Below, one piece after another: positions 34,821-46,512 of a stretch of DNA of 64,000 nt. The notes below the pieces were generated by a model. That model did no database searches, was not told where the DNA came from, and worked only from the letters and a program-made list of their open reading frames with translations. The position numbers and the translations under genes were made by a program. How positions within the stretch are numbered: position 1 is the stretch's first letter; every line of letters begins with the position of its first letter. The stretch is from Kitasatospora phosalacinea. GTDB lineage: Bacteria > Actinomycetota > Actinomycetes > Streptomycetales > Streptomycetaceae. The DNA lies in the NCBI RefSeq assembly GCF_000717185.1, contig NZ_JNYE01000029.1, positions 22,495-86,494 on the forward strand, in the 5' to 3' direction.

Positions 34821-36083
34821 ATGACGGTCGCCGACGCCCCGCTCACCCACTGGGAGGCCGCCGAGGCCCTGCGCACGGCCGACCCGCTGATCGCCGACCT
34901 GCTCACCGCCGAGGACGAACGCCGGGCCGGGAGCCTGCAACTGCTCGCCGGGGAGAACCTGGCCACCCCCGCCGTGCTGGCCGCGCTCTCCGGCCCGCTG
35001 GTCGACAAGTACGCCGAGGGCTATCCCGGCCACCGCCACCACACCGGCTGCGCGCCCGCCGACACCGTGGAGCTGCTGGCGATCGACCGGGCCCGCGAAC
35101 TCTTCGCCGCCCCGCACGCCAACGTCCAACCCCGCTCCGGGACTTCGGCGATGCTGGCGGCCTACGCGGCCCTGCTCCGGCCGGACGACGCGGTGCTCGC
35201 GATGTCGCTGGAGCACGGCGGCCACCTCAGCGCCGGCTCCCGCGCCAACTTCTCCGGCCGCTGGTTCCGCTTCCACGGCTACGGGGTGCGCGCCGACGAC
35301 GGCCGGATCGACCTGGAGCAGGTCCGCGCACTGGCCCGCGAGCACCGCCCGAAGGCGATCGTGGCGGGCGGCATCTCCTACCCGCGGCACGTCGACTGGG
35401 CCGCCTTCCGGGAGATCGCCGACGAGGTCGACGCCTACCTGATCGCCGCCGCCGGGCAGACCGCGGGCCTGGTCGCCGCCGGTGCCGCCCCCTCCCCGGT
35501 GCCGTACGCGGACGTCACCGTGGCCACCACCCACAAGCTGCTGCGCGGCCCGCGCGGCGGCCTGCTGCTGTGCACCGCCGCCCTGGCCGACCGGATCGAC
35601 CGGGCGGTGTTCCCGTTCAGCCAGGGCGGGGCGGCGATGCACGAGGTGGCCGCCAAGGCGGTGGCACTGGCCCAGGCCGCCACCCCCGCGTACACCGGCT
35701 ACGTCCGCCGGGCGGTCTCCGGGGCCCGGGCGCTGGCCGCCGGACTGGCCGCGGCCGGGGCGGCGCCGCTCACCGGCGGCACCGACACCCACCTGGTGAC
35801 CGCCTCGGTCGCCCCGCTCGGCCTGACCGGCGTGGAGGCCGAGCGCCGGTGCGCCGCCGCCGGGCTGATGCTCGGCCGCTGCGCCCTCCCGTACGACCCG
35901 GCGCCGCCCACCGAGACCTCCGGGATCCGGCTGGGCACCGGGGCCTGCGCGGCCCAGGGGATGGGGGAGGCGGAACTCGCCGAGGTCGGCGCCCTGCTGG
36001 GGCGGGTGCTGGGCGGGGCGCCGGTGGAGCCGGTGCGGGAGCGGGTGCGCGAGCTGGCCCGGGCGTTCGCCGGGCGGGGCTGA
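34821..36083 (+). CDS. Serine hydroxymethyltransferase-like protein with altered cofactor site
   Basis: Fold-type I PLP protein (420 aa) clearly related to GlyA: LLAGENLATPAVL, KYAEGYPGHRHHTGC, NVQPRSGTSAM, NFSGRWF, ISYPRHVDW, and the PLP lysine K239 in ATTHKLLRGPRGG. Three residues that hold the cofactor in SHMT are changed. The HGS motif His is A138 (GGHLSAGS). The Asp that pairs with the PLP ring nitrogen is A210, and the following His is Q213 (AYLIAAAGQTAGLV against the usual YLIADAAHPIGLV). Ordinary SHMT activity is therefore doubtful. The position between the phosphatase and the WecA-like gene is the conserved locus of this paralogue. A functional glyA is expected elsewhere. Confidence 0.88.
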   Translation: MTVADAPLTHWEAAEALRTADPLIADLLTAEDERRAGSLQLLAGENLATPAVLAALSGPLVDKYAEGYPGHRHHTGCAPADTVELLAIDRARELFAAPHANVQPRSGTSAMLAAYAALLRPDDAVLAMSLEHGGHLSAGSRANFSGRWFRFHGYGVRADDGRIDLEQVRALAREHRPKAIVAGGISYPRHVDWAAFREIADEVDAYLIAAAGQTAGLVAAGAAPSPVPYADVTVATTHKLLRGPRGGLLLCTAALADRIDRAVFPFSQGGAAMHEVAAKAVALAQAATPAYTGYVRRAVSGARALAAGLAAAGAAPLTGGTDTHLVTASVAPLGLTGVEAERRCAAAGLMLGRCALPYDPAPPTETSGIRLGTGACAAQGMGEAELAEVGALLGRVLGGAPVEPVRERVRELARAFAGRG

Positions 36084-36246
36084 GGGGGCGGCCGCCCGCC
36101 CCGGTGGCCGTTCGGGAGAACCGCGATGCGGGGGCACGGCGTCGGAGTCAATAAGGTGTGCTCCGTGGCGACGCACCTCGAACCCCGAACCAGCGCGGGA
36201 GTACCCTGCGTACTCGTCCGTCCGAGCGCGATCCTGGAGGCCAGTG

Positions 36247-37578
36247 GTGCGTGACTACCTGCTGGTCATGTTCGTCTCCGCGGCGGTGACCTACCTGCTG
36301 GTCAGCCCCGTGCGGAAGTTCGCGATCGCGGCCGGGGCGATGCCCGCCGTCCGCGCGCGCGACGTGCACCGCGAGCCCACCCCGCGGCTCGGCGGCATCG
36401 CGATGTTCGGCGGTCTGCTGGCCGGCCTGCTCGCCGCGTCCCAACTCTCGGGCACGGGGCGGATGTTCGTGCAGAGCGCGGACATCAAGGCGCTGCTCTC
36501 CGGGGCCGGGATCATGTTCGTGCTGGGCGTCCTGGACGACAAGTGGGGCGTGGACGCGCTGGTGAAGCTCGGCGGCCAGATGATCGCCGCGGGCGTCATG
36601 GTCTGGCAGGGCGTCACGGTGATCTCCATCCCGGTGCCCGGCTACGGCCCGGTCTACACGACGCCCACCCAGGGCATGATCGTCTCGGTCGTGCTGGTGG
36701 TCGTCATGGTCAACGCGGTGAACTTCATCGACGGCCTGGACGGCCTGGCCGCGGGCATGGTCTGCATCGCCGCGATGGCCTTCTTCCTCTACTCGTACCG
36801 CCTCTGGCTCGGCTACGGGATCAACGACGCCGCGCCCGCCGCGCTGTTCACCGCCGTGCTGATCGGCATGTGCCTGGGCTTCCTGCCGCACAACCTGCAC
36901 CCGGCCCGGATCTTCATGGGCGACTCCGGCTCGATGATGCTCGGCCTGATGCTGGCCGTCGCCGCGATCTCCATCACCGGCCGCGTCGACCCCGACCTGG
37001 TCTCCGCGCAGACCGGTTCGCAGACCACCGCGGTGCACGCCCTGGTGCCGATCTACATCCCGCTGCTCCTGCCGCTGACGGTGATCGCGCTGCCGCTGGC
37101 CGACCTGCTGCTGGCCGTGGTGCGCCGCACCTGGGCGGGCAAGTCGCCGTTCGCCGCGGACAAGCAGCACCTGCACCACCGGCTGCTGGAGGTCGGGCAC
37201 TCGCACAGCCGGGCCGTGCTGATCATGTACTTCTGGGCCGCGCTGATCGCCTTCGGCACCGTCGCGGTGTCGGTCACCAACACCGGCCGCACGGTGATCC
37301 TGGCGATGGCGGGCCTGTGCCTGGTCGGCCTCGCGGTGCTGCTGATGCCGCGCTTCAAGCCGCGCGCGCCCAAGGCCGTGCAGTCCTTCGTCCCGCCCCG
37401 CTACCGGGACGGCGAGGAGTCGGACGCGGCGGCCGGGGAGGACGACGCCGCGGGCGGCGTCGAGGACGGGGCGGAGGTGCCCGCGATGGCCGAGCTGTCG
37501 GCCGAGGACAAGGCCCTGCTGGGGCGGCTGGGCAGCGGCGCGACGGCGGTCGGGCCGCGGGGCGAGCGGCGCCCCTGA
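36247..37578 (+). CDS. Undecaprenyl-phosphate sugar-1-phosphate transferase (WecA/MraY-like)
   Basis: Polytopic membrane enzyme (443 aa, about 11 helices) that moves a sugar phosphate such as GlcNAc-1-P from UDP-sugar onto undecaprenyl phosphate, starting wall-polymer synthesis. Conserved acidic motifs are GVLDDKWGVD, NAVNFIDGLDGLAAG and FMGDSGSM, and the sugar-recognition loop is HLHHRLLEVGHSH, the WecA/TagO form. The C-terminus (about 385-443) is an acidic, Ala/Gly-rich cytoplasmic tail. Two GTG codons are adjacent; the second (36247) is 6 bases from GGAGG and is preferred. Its products may be attached to the wall by the LCP protein encoded upstream. Confidence 0.94.
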   Translation: MRDYLLVMFVSAAVTYLLVSPVRKFAIAAGAMPAVRARDVHREPTPRLGGIAMFGGLLAGLLAASQLSGTGRMFVQSADIKALLSGAGIMFVLGVLDDKWGVDALVKLGGQMIAAGVMVWQGVTVISIPVPGYGPVYTTPTQGMIVSVVLVVVMVNAVNFIDGLDGLAAGMVCIAAMAFFLYSYRLWLGYGINDAAPAALFTAVLIGMCLGFLPHNLHPARIFMGDSGSMMLGLMLAVAAISITGRVDPDLVSAQTGSQTTAVHALVPIYIPLLLPLTVIALPLADLLLAVVRRTWAGKSPFAADKQHLHHRLLEVGHSHSRAVLIMYFWAALIAFGTVAVSVTNTGRTVILAMAGLCLVGLAVLLMPRFKPRAPKAVQSFVPPRYRDGEESDAAAGEDDAAGGVEDGAEVPAMAELSAEDKALLGRLGSGATAVGPRGERRP

Positions 37579-37602
37579 CGGGGGGTCAACTCCGGCTGGG
37601 CC

Positions 37603-37630
37603 GTTCGGCGGCACCCGTTCGGCGGCACCC
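37603..37630 (+). repeat. 14-bp direct repeat before the atp operon
   Basis: GTTCGGCGGCACCC occurs twice in tandem (37603-37616, 37617-37630), 25 bases after the WecA-like stop. No function evident. Confidence 0.8.
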
Positions 37631-37687
37631 GTGGGCCTTCCGTGTGACAGGTACCACACGTTCATGGTAAAGCTCTCATCAAATAGT

Positions 37688-37705
37688 TTGTGATACCGTT
37701 CACGA
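37688..37705. promoter_or_regulatory. Candidate Rex operator upstream of atpI
   Basis: TTGTGATACCGTTCACGA resembles the redox-sensor Rex site (TGTGAAC, three bases, TTCACA): the halves GTGA and TCAC are spaced as in known sites and the outer bases match except one. It lies in the only AT-rich part of the 286-base gap before atpI, where a promoter is expected, 160 bases upstream of the start. An inverted repeat CGTGTG/CACACG lies at 37641-37660. Rex control of respiratory genes is established in S. coelicolor; the site here is inferred. Confidence 0.5.
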
Positions 37706-37864
37706 GTACCGAGAACACGCCGAAAGACCTGACAGGTGGAGGACTTCCGTCCCCGGTCGGTCTCCCTCGACGGGTCCGCCGTTCCAGCGGCTGCCCGCGG
37801 CGAGGTCCTCGCACCCCCGTGTGTCTCTGCCCCCCGTTTCCGACATGCCGCCGGAGTTGCCGAC

Positions 37865-38287
37865 ATGCCGTCCCACGACGCCCGGATCCTCCGTGGCGCC
37901 GCAATCCCCACTGCGGTCGCCGGAGTGGTCGCCATGGCGGCCTCCTTCGTCGCCGCCGGAGGGAAGGGCCTGCTCGGCGCCCTGCTCGCGACCGTGGTCG
38001 TGATCGCCTTCTTCGGGGCCGGTCAGATCGCGCTCGTCCGGCTGGGCCGGAACAACCCGCAGATGCTGATGCCGATCGCGATGCTGGTCTACACCACTCA
38101 GATCCTGGTGGTCGGCATCCTGCTCGCGGTGGCGAAACGACTCACCTTCTTCGACCACAAGGTCTTCGGCCTCTCCCTGCTCGGCCTGGTGATCATCTGG
38201 ATGTGCTTCCAGGTGCGGGGCTGGCTCAAGGCCAAGACCTTCTACGTGGAACCCGACGGCAAGCCGAAATCAGGGCGTCAACCGTGA
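37865..38287 (+). CDS. atpI: ATP synthase operon protein AtpI
   Basis: Small membrane protein (140 aa) with four hydrophobic helices (AIPTAVAGVVAMAASFVAAG, LLATVVVIAFFGAGQIALV, LMPIAMLVYTTQILVVGILLAVA, LSLLGLVIIWMCFQV). AtpI proteins assist c-ring assembly or Mg2+ supply and precede atpB in most bacterial operons. Sequence conservation is low in this family, so the name rests on position and topology. The ATG at 37865 opens directly before the first helix with CCGGAG upstream; a longer reading is unlikely. Confidence 0.87.
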   Translation: MPSHDARILRGAAIPTAVAGVVAMAASFVAAGGKGLLGALLATVVVIAFFGAGQIALVRLGRNNPQMLMPIAMLVYTTQILVVGILLAVAKRLTFFDHKVFGLSLLGLVIIWMCFQVRGWLKAKTFYVEPDGKPKSGRQP

Positions 38288-38290
38288 GCG

Positions 38291-38332
38291 GGGCATACCG
38301 TCCCCCTCGCGAGGGGGGCGGTGTTTATGCCC
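38291..38332 (+). promoter_or_regulatory. Hairpin in the atpI-atpB gap
   Basis: Long imperfect stem: GGGCATA (38291-38297) with TATGCCC (38326-38332), CCG/CGG, and CCCCCTC (38302-38308) with 38311-38317. It starts right behind the atpI stop. The 282-base gap before atpB could hold an attenuator or processing site and a second promoter. Confidence 0.5.
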
Positions 38333-38569
38333 TCCTGACGGACTGCTATCGTCCGTCCCAACGGCGGAGTACGGGAAGCGGCCAGGTCCCTCCGATGATC
38401 GGACGGATCGCCCCCCGGCTCCACGAAGCTTTCGAAGATCCCGCGGTGGGGATATGCGCCGCGCCGGGTCAGCGAGAAATCCAACTAGTTCCAGTGCCGC
38501 ACCGTGGCCACCGGCCACGCCGACACACCGAGGTTGCCGTAACCATGCGTCAGAACGAAGGAGTCTGTG

Positions 38570-39379
38570 GTGGGTGCTGACGTCCAGCTCGCCTCCGAGG
38601 CCGGTTGCCACTTCGACTCCGGCTGCGGCTTCCCCGCTCCCGGCCTCGGTGAGTTCGACTTCAAGCCGATCTTCTCGGTCGGCGGCGTCGACTTCACCAA
38701 GCCGATGCTGCTGTCGATCATCTGCGCGCTGCTGGTGGTCGGGTTCTTCTGGGCCGCCTTCGCCAAGCCGAAGCTGCTCCCCAGCAAGTTCCAGCTGGTC
38801 GGTGAGATCGGGTACGACTTCGTCAAGCGGAGCATCGTGCTGGAGACCATCGGCAAAAAGGGCGAGAAGTACGTCCCGATGCTGGTCTCGATGTTCTTCT
38901 TCGTGTGGATCATGAACATCATGTCCATCGTCCCGTTCGCCCAGTTCCCGGTGATGTCGCGGATCGCGTACCCCGCCGGACTCGCACTGGTCGTCTGGGT
39001 CACGTACATGGGCCTGACCTTCAAGAAGCACGGCTTCGTCGGCGGCATGAAGAACCTCTGCTGGCCGTCGGGCATCCCGGGCTGGGTCATGTTCATCCTG
39101 GTGCCGATCGAGTTCTTCTCGAACATCTTCGTGCGCCCCTTCACCCTCGCGGTCCGAGCCTTCGCCAACATGTTCGCCGGTCACCTGCTGATCGTCGTCT
39201 TCTCGGTGGCCTCGTGGTACCTGCTCAGCCCCACCATCGGCGCCCTGTACGGCTCGGTGTCCTTCGTGGTGGCCGTCGGTCTGACCGCCTTCGAGCTGCT
39301 GGTGCAGTTCCTGCAGGCGTACATCTTCGTGATGCTCGCCAGCAGCTACATCGCCGGTGCCCTGGAAGAGGCGCACTGA
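38570..39379 (+). CDS. atpB: ATP synthase Fo subunit a
   Basis: Membrane stator subunit (269 aa) that forms the two proton half-channels against the c-ring. The essential arginine is in RPFTLAVRAFANMFAGHLL, and the last helix region is FELLVQFLQAYIFVMLASSYIAGALEEAH. The N-terminus is external and has two cysteines (GCHFDSGCGF), which could form a disulphide. Of two adjacent GTG codons, the second (38570) is 6 bases from AAGGAG and is preferred. Confidence 0.97.
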   Translation: MGADVQLASEAGCHFDSGCGFPAPGLGEFDFKPIFSVGGVDFTKPMLLSIICALLVVGFFWAAFAKPKLLPSKFQLVGEIGYDFVKRSIVLETIGKKGEKYVPMLVSMFFFVWIMNIMSIVPFAQFPVMSRIAYPAGLALVVWVTYMGLTFKKHGFVGGMKNLCWPSGIPGWVMFILVPIEFFSNIFVRPFTLAVRAFANMFAGHLLIVVFSVASWYLLSPTIGALYGSVSFVVAVGLTAFELLVQFLQAYIFVMLASSYIAGALEEAH

Positions 39380-39691
<312 letters not shown>

Positions 39692-39732
39692 GCCAGGCGC
39701 ACCGGTAGTCACTTCCGACGAAAGGTTCTGAT

Positions 39733-40287
39733 ATGGCCCCCGAGGTTTTCCTCGCGGAAGAGAAGATGAACCCTCTTCTCCCCGCGTGGCCCGAGGTCAT
39801 CATCGGCCTGCTCTGCTTCTTCATCGTCTTCGGCATCCTCGGCAAGAAGCTCCTCCCCAGCATCGAGAAGGTGCTGGGGGAGCGCCGTGACGCCATCGAA
39901 GGCGGCATGAAGCGCGCGGACGCCGCTCAGGCCGAGGCCCAGGCCCTGCTTGAGCAGTACCGCGCCGAGCTCGCCGAGGCGCGCCACGAGGCCGCTCGGA
40001 TCACCGAGCACGCCCGTGAGCAGGGCGCCGCCCTGATCACCGAGATGCGCGAGGAGGGCCAGCGCCAGCGCGAGGCCATCGTCGCGGCCGGCCACGCCCA
40101 GATCGAGGCCGACAAGAAGCAGGCGACCGCGGTCCTGCGCCAGGACGTCGGCTCGCTGGCCTCCCAGCTGGCCTCCCGCATCGTCGGTGAGTCCCTGGAG
40201 GACCACGCCCGCCAGAGCGGCGTCATCGACCGCTTCCTGGACGAGCTGGAGTCCAAGGCCGTCGCTGCCCAGGGTGCGTCCAAGTGA
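39733..40287 (+). CDS. atpF: ATP synthase Fo subunit b
   Basis: Peripheral stalk subunit (184 aa). One membrane helix near the N-terminus (about 18-38, PEVIIGLLCFFIVFGILG) is followed by a long charged coiled coil (AQAEAQALLEQYRAELAEARHEAARI) that links Fo to F1 through subunit delta. ATG follows CGAAAGGTTCTGAT. The stop overlaps the GTG of atpH (GTGA). Confidence 0.97.
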   Translation: MAPEVFLAEEKMNPLLPAWPEVIIGLLCFFIVFGILGKKLLPSIEKVLGERRDAIEGGMKRADAAQAEAQALLEQYRAELAEARHEAARITEHAREQGAALITEMREEGQRQREAIVAAGHAQIEADKKQATAVLRQDVGSLASQLASRIVGESLEDHARQSGVIDRFLDELESKAVAAQGASK

Positions 40288-41099
40288 TCGGCGCGAGCCG
40301 TGAGGCACTTGCCGCCGGACGCGAGAACCTGGAGAGCCTGACCGACAACACTTCGGTGGACGCGGCCAAGCTTGCCGAGGAACTCGCTGCCGTCACCGCG
40401 CTGCTGGACCGCGAGGTCTCGCTGCGCCGCGTCCTGACCGACCCCGCGCGGTCCGGCCAGGACAAGGCCCAGCTGGTCGCCTCGCTGCTGAACGGCCAGG
40501 TCTCCGGCGAGAGCGTCGACCTGGTCTCCGGCCTGGTCCGCTCGCGCTGGTCCGGCCCGCGCGACCTGGTCGACGCGGTCGAGGAGCTCGCCGCGTACGC
40601 CGAGGTCGTCGCCGCCGACAAGGCGGGCGCGCTGGACGACGTCGAGGACGAGCTGTTCCGGTTCGGCCGGGTGGTGGCGGGCTCGCACGAGCTGCGCGCC
40701 GCGCTGACCGAGCCGAAGGCCGACACCGCCGCCAAGGCGGCGTTGATCCGCAAGCTCCTCGGCGGCCGCGCCAACGCGGGCACCGTCCGCCTGGTCACCA
40801 GCCTGGTCACCAACCCGCGTGGTCGTAGCCTGGAAGGTGGCCTGGAGTCCTACTCCAAGCTCGCCGCCTCCCGGCGGGGCCGCGTGGTGGCCCTGGTCAC
40901 CACCGCGATCCCGCTGTCGGACGTCCAGAAGCAGCGCCTCGCCGCCGCCCTGGCCGGCCTGTACGGCCGGCAGGTCCACCTGAACATCGACGTGGACCCG
41001 ACGGTCCAGGGCGGTGTCCGGGTCCAGATCGGCGACGAGATCATCGACGGCACCGTCGCGAGCCGCCTCGAAGGCGCTCGCCAGGGCCTCGAAGGCTGA
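40284..41099 (+). CDS. atpH: ATP synthase F1 subunit delta
   Basis: Stalk subunit (271 aa) that joins subunit b to the top of F1. It has the long actinobacterial form: helical N-terminal part ([29 protein letters not shown]), central repeats, and the conserved C-terminus [51 protein letters not shown] (here LNIDVDPT). It starts at the GTG overlapping the atpF stop. A 154-base gap with the small inverted repeat CCGACC/GGTCGG separates it from atpA. Confidence 0.96.
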   Translation: MIGASREALAAGRENLESLTDNTSVDAAKLAEELAAVTALLDREVSLRRVLTDPARSGQDKAQLVASLLNGQVSGESVDLVSGLVRSRWSGPRDLVDAVEELAAYAEVVAADKAGALDDVEDELFRFGRVVAGSHELRAALTEPKADTAAKAALIRKLLGGRANAGTVRLVTSLVTNPRGRSLEGGLESYSKLAASRRGRVVALVTTAIPLSDVQKQRLAAALAGLYGRQVHLNIDVDPTVQGGVRVQIGDEIIDGTVASRLEGARQGLEG

Positions 41100-41253
41100 G
41101 CACCAGCACTATCCGACCCTCGGTCGGGCGTCGGTCCACACCAGGTGGGCCGGCAAAACGTACGGCCGGTTCACCCGACCCGGCCGAGAGTCGAGCACTT
41201 GCGGCCCTCAATGGCGGGCCGAGGATCGCAAACTAGGAGAGCAGGGAAGCCTG

Positions 41254-42828
41254 ATGGCGGAGCTTACGATCCGTCCGGAGGAGATCCGGGACGCGCTGGC
41301 CGACTTTGTCCAGTCGTACCAGCCGGACGCGGCCTCGCGTGAAGAGGTCGGCACGGTCACCGAGGCCATGGACGGTATCGCCAAGGTCGAGGGTCTGCCC
41401 TCGGTCATGGCCAACGAACTGCTGAAGTTCGAGGACGGCACCCTCGGCCTCGCGCTGAACCTCGACACCCGCGAGATCGGTGTCGTCGTCCTCGGTGAGT
41501 TCTCGGGCATCGAAGAGGGCCAGACGGTGCAGCGCACCGGCGAGGTCCTCTCCGTCCCGGTCGGCGACGGCTACCTCGGCCGCGTCGTGGACCCGCTGGG
41601 CAACCCGATCGACGGCCTGGGCGAGATCGCGGCCACCGGCCGCCGCGCCCTGGAGCTGCAGGCCCCCGGCGTCATGGCCCGCAAGTCGGTCAAGCAGCCG
41701 CTGCAGACCGGCATCAAGGCGATCGACGCGATGACCCCGATCGGCCGCGGCCAGCGCCAGCTGATCATCGGTGACCGCCAGACCGGCAAGACCGCCGTCG
41801 CCGTCGACACGATCATCAACCAGCGCGACAACTGGCGCTCGGGCGACCCGGAGAAGCAGGTCCGCTGCATCTACGTCGCCGTGGGCCAGAAGGGCTCCAC
41901 CATCGCGTCCGTCCGCGGCGCCCTGGAGGAGGCCGGCGCGCTGGAGTACACCACCATCGTGGCCGCTCCCGCCTCCGACCCGGCCGGCTTCAAGTACCTC
42001 GCCCCGTACACCGGTTCGGCCATCGGCCAGGAGTGGATGTACGACGGCAAGCACGTCCTCATCGTCTTCGACGACCTGTCGAAGCAGGCCGAGGCCTACC
42101 GCTCCGTCTCCCTGCTGCTGCGCCGCCCGCCGGGCCGCGAGGCGTACCCGGGCGACGTCTTCTACCTGCACTCCCGCCTGCTGGAGCGCTGCGCCAAGCT
42201 GAACGACGCCCTCGGCGGCGGCTCGATGACCGGTCTGCCGATCATCGAGACCAAGGCCAACGACGTCTCGGCGTACATCCCGACCAACGTCATCTCGATC
42301 ACCGACGGCCAGTGCTTCCTGGAGTCCGACCTGTTCAACGCCGGCATCCGCCCGGCCGTGAACGTCGGCATCTCGGTCTCCCGCGTCGGTGGCTCCGCCC
42401 AGATCAAGGCCATGCGCTCGGTCGCCGGCCGTCTGCGCCTCGACCTCGCCCAGTACCGCGAGCTGGAGGCGTTCGCCGCCTTCGGTTCCGACCTGGACGC
42501 GGCCTCCAAGGCCCAGCTGGAGCGCGGTGCGCGCATGGTCGAGCTGCTGAAGCAGGGCCAGTACCAGCCGTTCCCGGTCGAGGAGCAGGTCGTCTCGATC
42601 TGGGCCGGCACCACCGGCCAGCTGGACGACGTCCCGGTGGCGGAGATCCGCCGCTTCGAGCGCGAGTTCCTGGACAACGTCCGCCTGGAGCACAAGGGCA
42701 TCCTGGCCGGCATCGTCGAGACCGGCCTGCTGGAGCAGGGCACGATCGACGCGCTGACCGCCGCGATCACGTCCTTCAAGCAGGGCTTCACCACGGCTGA
42801 CGGCAAGCTGCTCTCCGAGCAGGCCTGA
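41254..42828 (+). CDS. atpA: ATP synthase F1 subunit alpha
   Basis: Non-catalytic nucleotide-binding subunit (524 aa) of the F1 hexamer. The P-loop is GDRQTGKTA (about 172-180) and the signature is [17 protein letters not shown]. The N-terminal beta barrel and C-terminal helical domain are complete. The ATG at 41254 follows GGGAAGCCTG; a longer in-frame reading overlaps the gap and lacks conserved sequence. Codon use is strongly biased, as expected for a highly expressed gene. Confidence 0.98.
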   Translation: MAELTIRPEEIRDALADFVQSYQPDAASREEVGTVTEAMDGIAKVEGLPSVMANELLKFEDGTLGLALNLDTREIGVVVLGEFSGIEEGQTVQRTGEVLSVPVGDGYLGRVVDPLGNPIDGLGEIAATGRRALELQAPGVMARKSVKQPLQTGIKAIDAMTPIGRGQRQLIIGDRQTGKTAVAVDTIINQRDNWRSGDPEKQVRCIYVAVGQKGSTIASVRGALEEAGALEYTTIVAAPASDPAGFKYLAPYTGSAIGQEWMYDGKHVLIVFDDLSKQAEAYRSVSLLLRRPPGREAYPGDVFYLHSRLLERCAKLNDALGGGSMTGLPIIETKANDVSAYIPTNVISITDGQCFLESDLFNAGIRPAVNVGISVSRVGGSAQIKAMRSVAGRLRLDLAQYRELEAFAAFGSDLDAASKAQLERGARMVELLKQGQYQPFPVEEQVVSIWAGTTGQLDDVPVAEIRRFEREFLDNVRLEHKGILAGIVETGLLEQGTIDALTAAITSFKQGFTTADGKLLSEQA

Positions 42829-42861
42829 GTCCGGTAGCGAGGGAAAGGACGTAACGACCCA

Positions 42862-45224
<2,363 letters not shown>

Positions 45225-45253
45225 CCGCAGGCCGGTTGCACGGCAGACCGAAC

Positions 45254-45300
45254 CGTTGAGGGGTGGTCCCCGGCTCTCAGTCGGGGGCCACCCCTCAACG
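45254..45300 (+). terminator. Strong hairpin between atpD and atpC
   Basis: Perfect 13-bp stem CGTTGAGGGGTGG (45254-45266) with 45288-45300, continued inward by a G-U pair and four C-G pairs to a loop at 45272-45282. It starts 29 bases after the atpD stop and ends 141 bases before atpC. No T-run follows. It could lower atpC expression or protect the upstream mRNA. Confidence 0.7.
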
Positions 45301-45441
45301 CTGGATCTGCTGTGATCCCGGTCATCTACGGGCCCTTGGTTTCGTCCCGGGGGCGCGTGACCGTTATTCTTACCGAAACTGCCGAGATCGCCGCCCGTTC
45401 GCCCGGGTGCCCGAGGACCGGCAAGAGCCAAGGAGCCCACG

Positions 45442-45825
45442 TTGGCTGAGCTGCACGTCGAGCTGGTCGCAGCCGACCGCAAGGTGTGGTCCGGTGCGGC
45501 CACCATCGTTGTCGCCCGTACGGCCTCCGGTGACACCGGCATCATGCCGGGCCACACCCCGGTGCTGAGCGTGCTGGAGACCGGCCCGGTCACCATCCGC
45601 ACCACCGACCAGGGCACGGTCGTCGCCGCGGTGCACGGCGGCTTCATCTCGTTCGCCGACAACAAGCTGTCGATCCTCGCCGAGATCGCCGAGCTGGCCG
45701 ACGAGATCGACGTCGCCCGGGCCGAGCGGGCCCTGGAGAACGCCAAGAACGAAGCCGACTCGCACGCCGAGCGGCGCGCCGAGGTCCGCCTGCTCGCCGC
45801 CGGCGGCCTCAAGGCGCAGCACTGA
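45442..45825 (+). CDS. atpC: ATP synthase F1 subunit epsilon
   Basis: Rotor subunit (127 aa) that couples gamma to the c-ring and inhibits hydrolysis. It has the N-terminal beta sandwich (ELHVELVAADRKVWSGAATIVVARTASGDTGIMPGHTPVLSVL in parts) and a two-helix C-terminus (DVARAERALENAKNEADSHAERRAEVRLLAAGG). The start is TTG with CAAGGAG 6 bases before it. A separate expression level from atpD is suggested by the hairpin and 217-base gap upstream. Confidence 0.97.
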   Translation: MAELHVELVAADRKVWSGAATIVVARTASGDTGIMPGHTPVLSVLETGPVTIRTTDQGTVVAAVHGGFISFADNKLSILAEIAELADEIDVARAERALENAKNEADSHAERRAEVRLLAAGGLKAQH

Positions 45826-45841
45826 GCCTGATCTCTCAGCG

Positions 45842-45880
45842 ACGGTCCCGGGGACGCCTGGAGCGTGACCCCGGGACTGT
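45842..45880 (+). terminator. Terminator of the atp operon
   Basis: GTCCCGGGG (45845-45853) pairs with 45869-45877, extended outward by ACG/TGT, in the gap after atpC. Confidence 0.65.
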
Positions 45881-45944
45881 CGTATCAGTTGGTAGGAACG
45901 AGCGGTCGTGGGTCGACCGCCACGGGGATGCAGCGAGGAGGTAG

Positions 45945-46451
45945 GTGAGCATGGTCCTCGCCCTTGTGGTGTGCGCGGCCGTCGTGGTCCTCGCCGTCGC
46001 CGGCCTGGTCGGCTTCGCGGTACGCCGCCGCCTCATCCAGCGGGTGGGCGGCACCTTCGACTGCTCCTACCGCCTGAAAATGCCGGCCGACGCCTCCACG
46101 CAGCCGGATCTCGACGAGAACGGCCAACCCACCTCCGCCCCGGTCCCGCAGACCGACGGCAAGGGGTGGGTTTTTGGTATCGGCCGCTACAGCGGCGACT
46201 CCATCGAGTGGTTCCGGGTCTTCTCCTACGCCCCCCGCCCCCGCCGGGTCCTGCCGCGCACCGAGATCGAGGTCCTCGGCCGCCGCTACCCGCAGGGCCA
46301 GGAGGAACTCGCCCTGCTGTCCGGTTCGGTGGTGCTCCGCTGCCTGCACAAGGGCGCCCCGCTGGAGCTCGCGATGAGCGACGACGCCCTGACCGGCTTC
46401 CTGGCCTGGCTGGAGGCGGCACCGCCCGGACAGAGGGTGAACGTCGCCTGA
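45945..46451 (+). CDS. DUF2550-family membrane-anchored protein
   Basis: Conserved actinobacterial protein (168 aa) of unknown function always found next to the atp operon. One N-terminal membrane helix (about 4-25, VLALVVCAAVVVLAVAGLVGF), then RRRLIQRVGGTFDCSYRL and a beta-rich cytoplasmic domain containing GWVFGIGRYSGDSIEWFRVFSYAPRPRRVLPR. An insertion of about 20 residues (PADASTQPDLDENGQPTSAP) interrupts the usual sequence. GTG start with GAGGAGG just upstream. Confidence 0.92.
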   Translation: MSMVLALVVCAAVVVLAVAGLVGFAVRRRLIQRVGGTFDCSYRLKMPADASTQPDLDENGQPTSAPVPQTDGKGWVFGIGRYSGDSIEWFRVFSYAPRPRRVLPRTEIEVLGRRYPQGQEELALLSGSVVLRCLHKGAPLELAMSDDALTGFLAWLEAAPPGQRVNVA

Positions 46452-46512
46452 GGCCCTTCGGAGCCGGTGAGGTGCTGTTAACGGCGGTGAACCGGCCCGC
46501 TAGGCTGCGGGC

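Noticed and set aside
46452..46512. Cobalamin riboswitch before the adenosyltransferase
   Set aside because: Only 61 bases are available and no B12-box-like element is seen.
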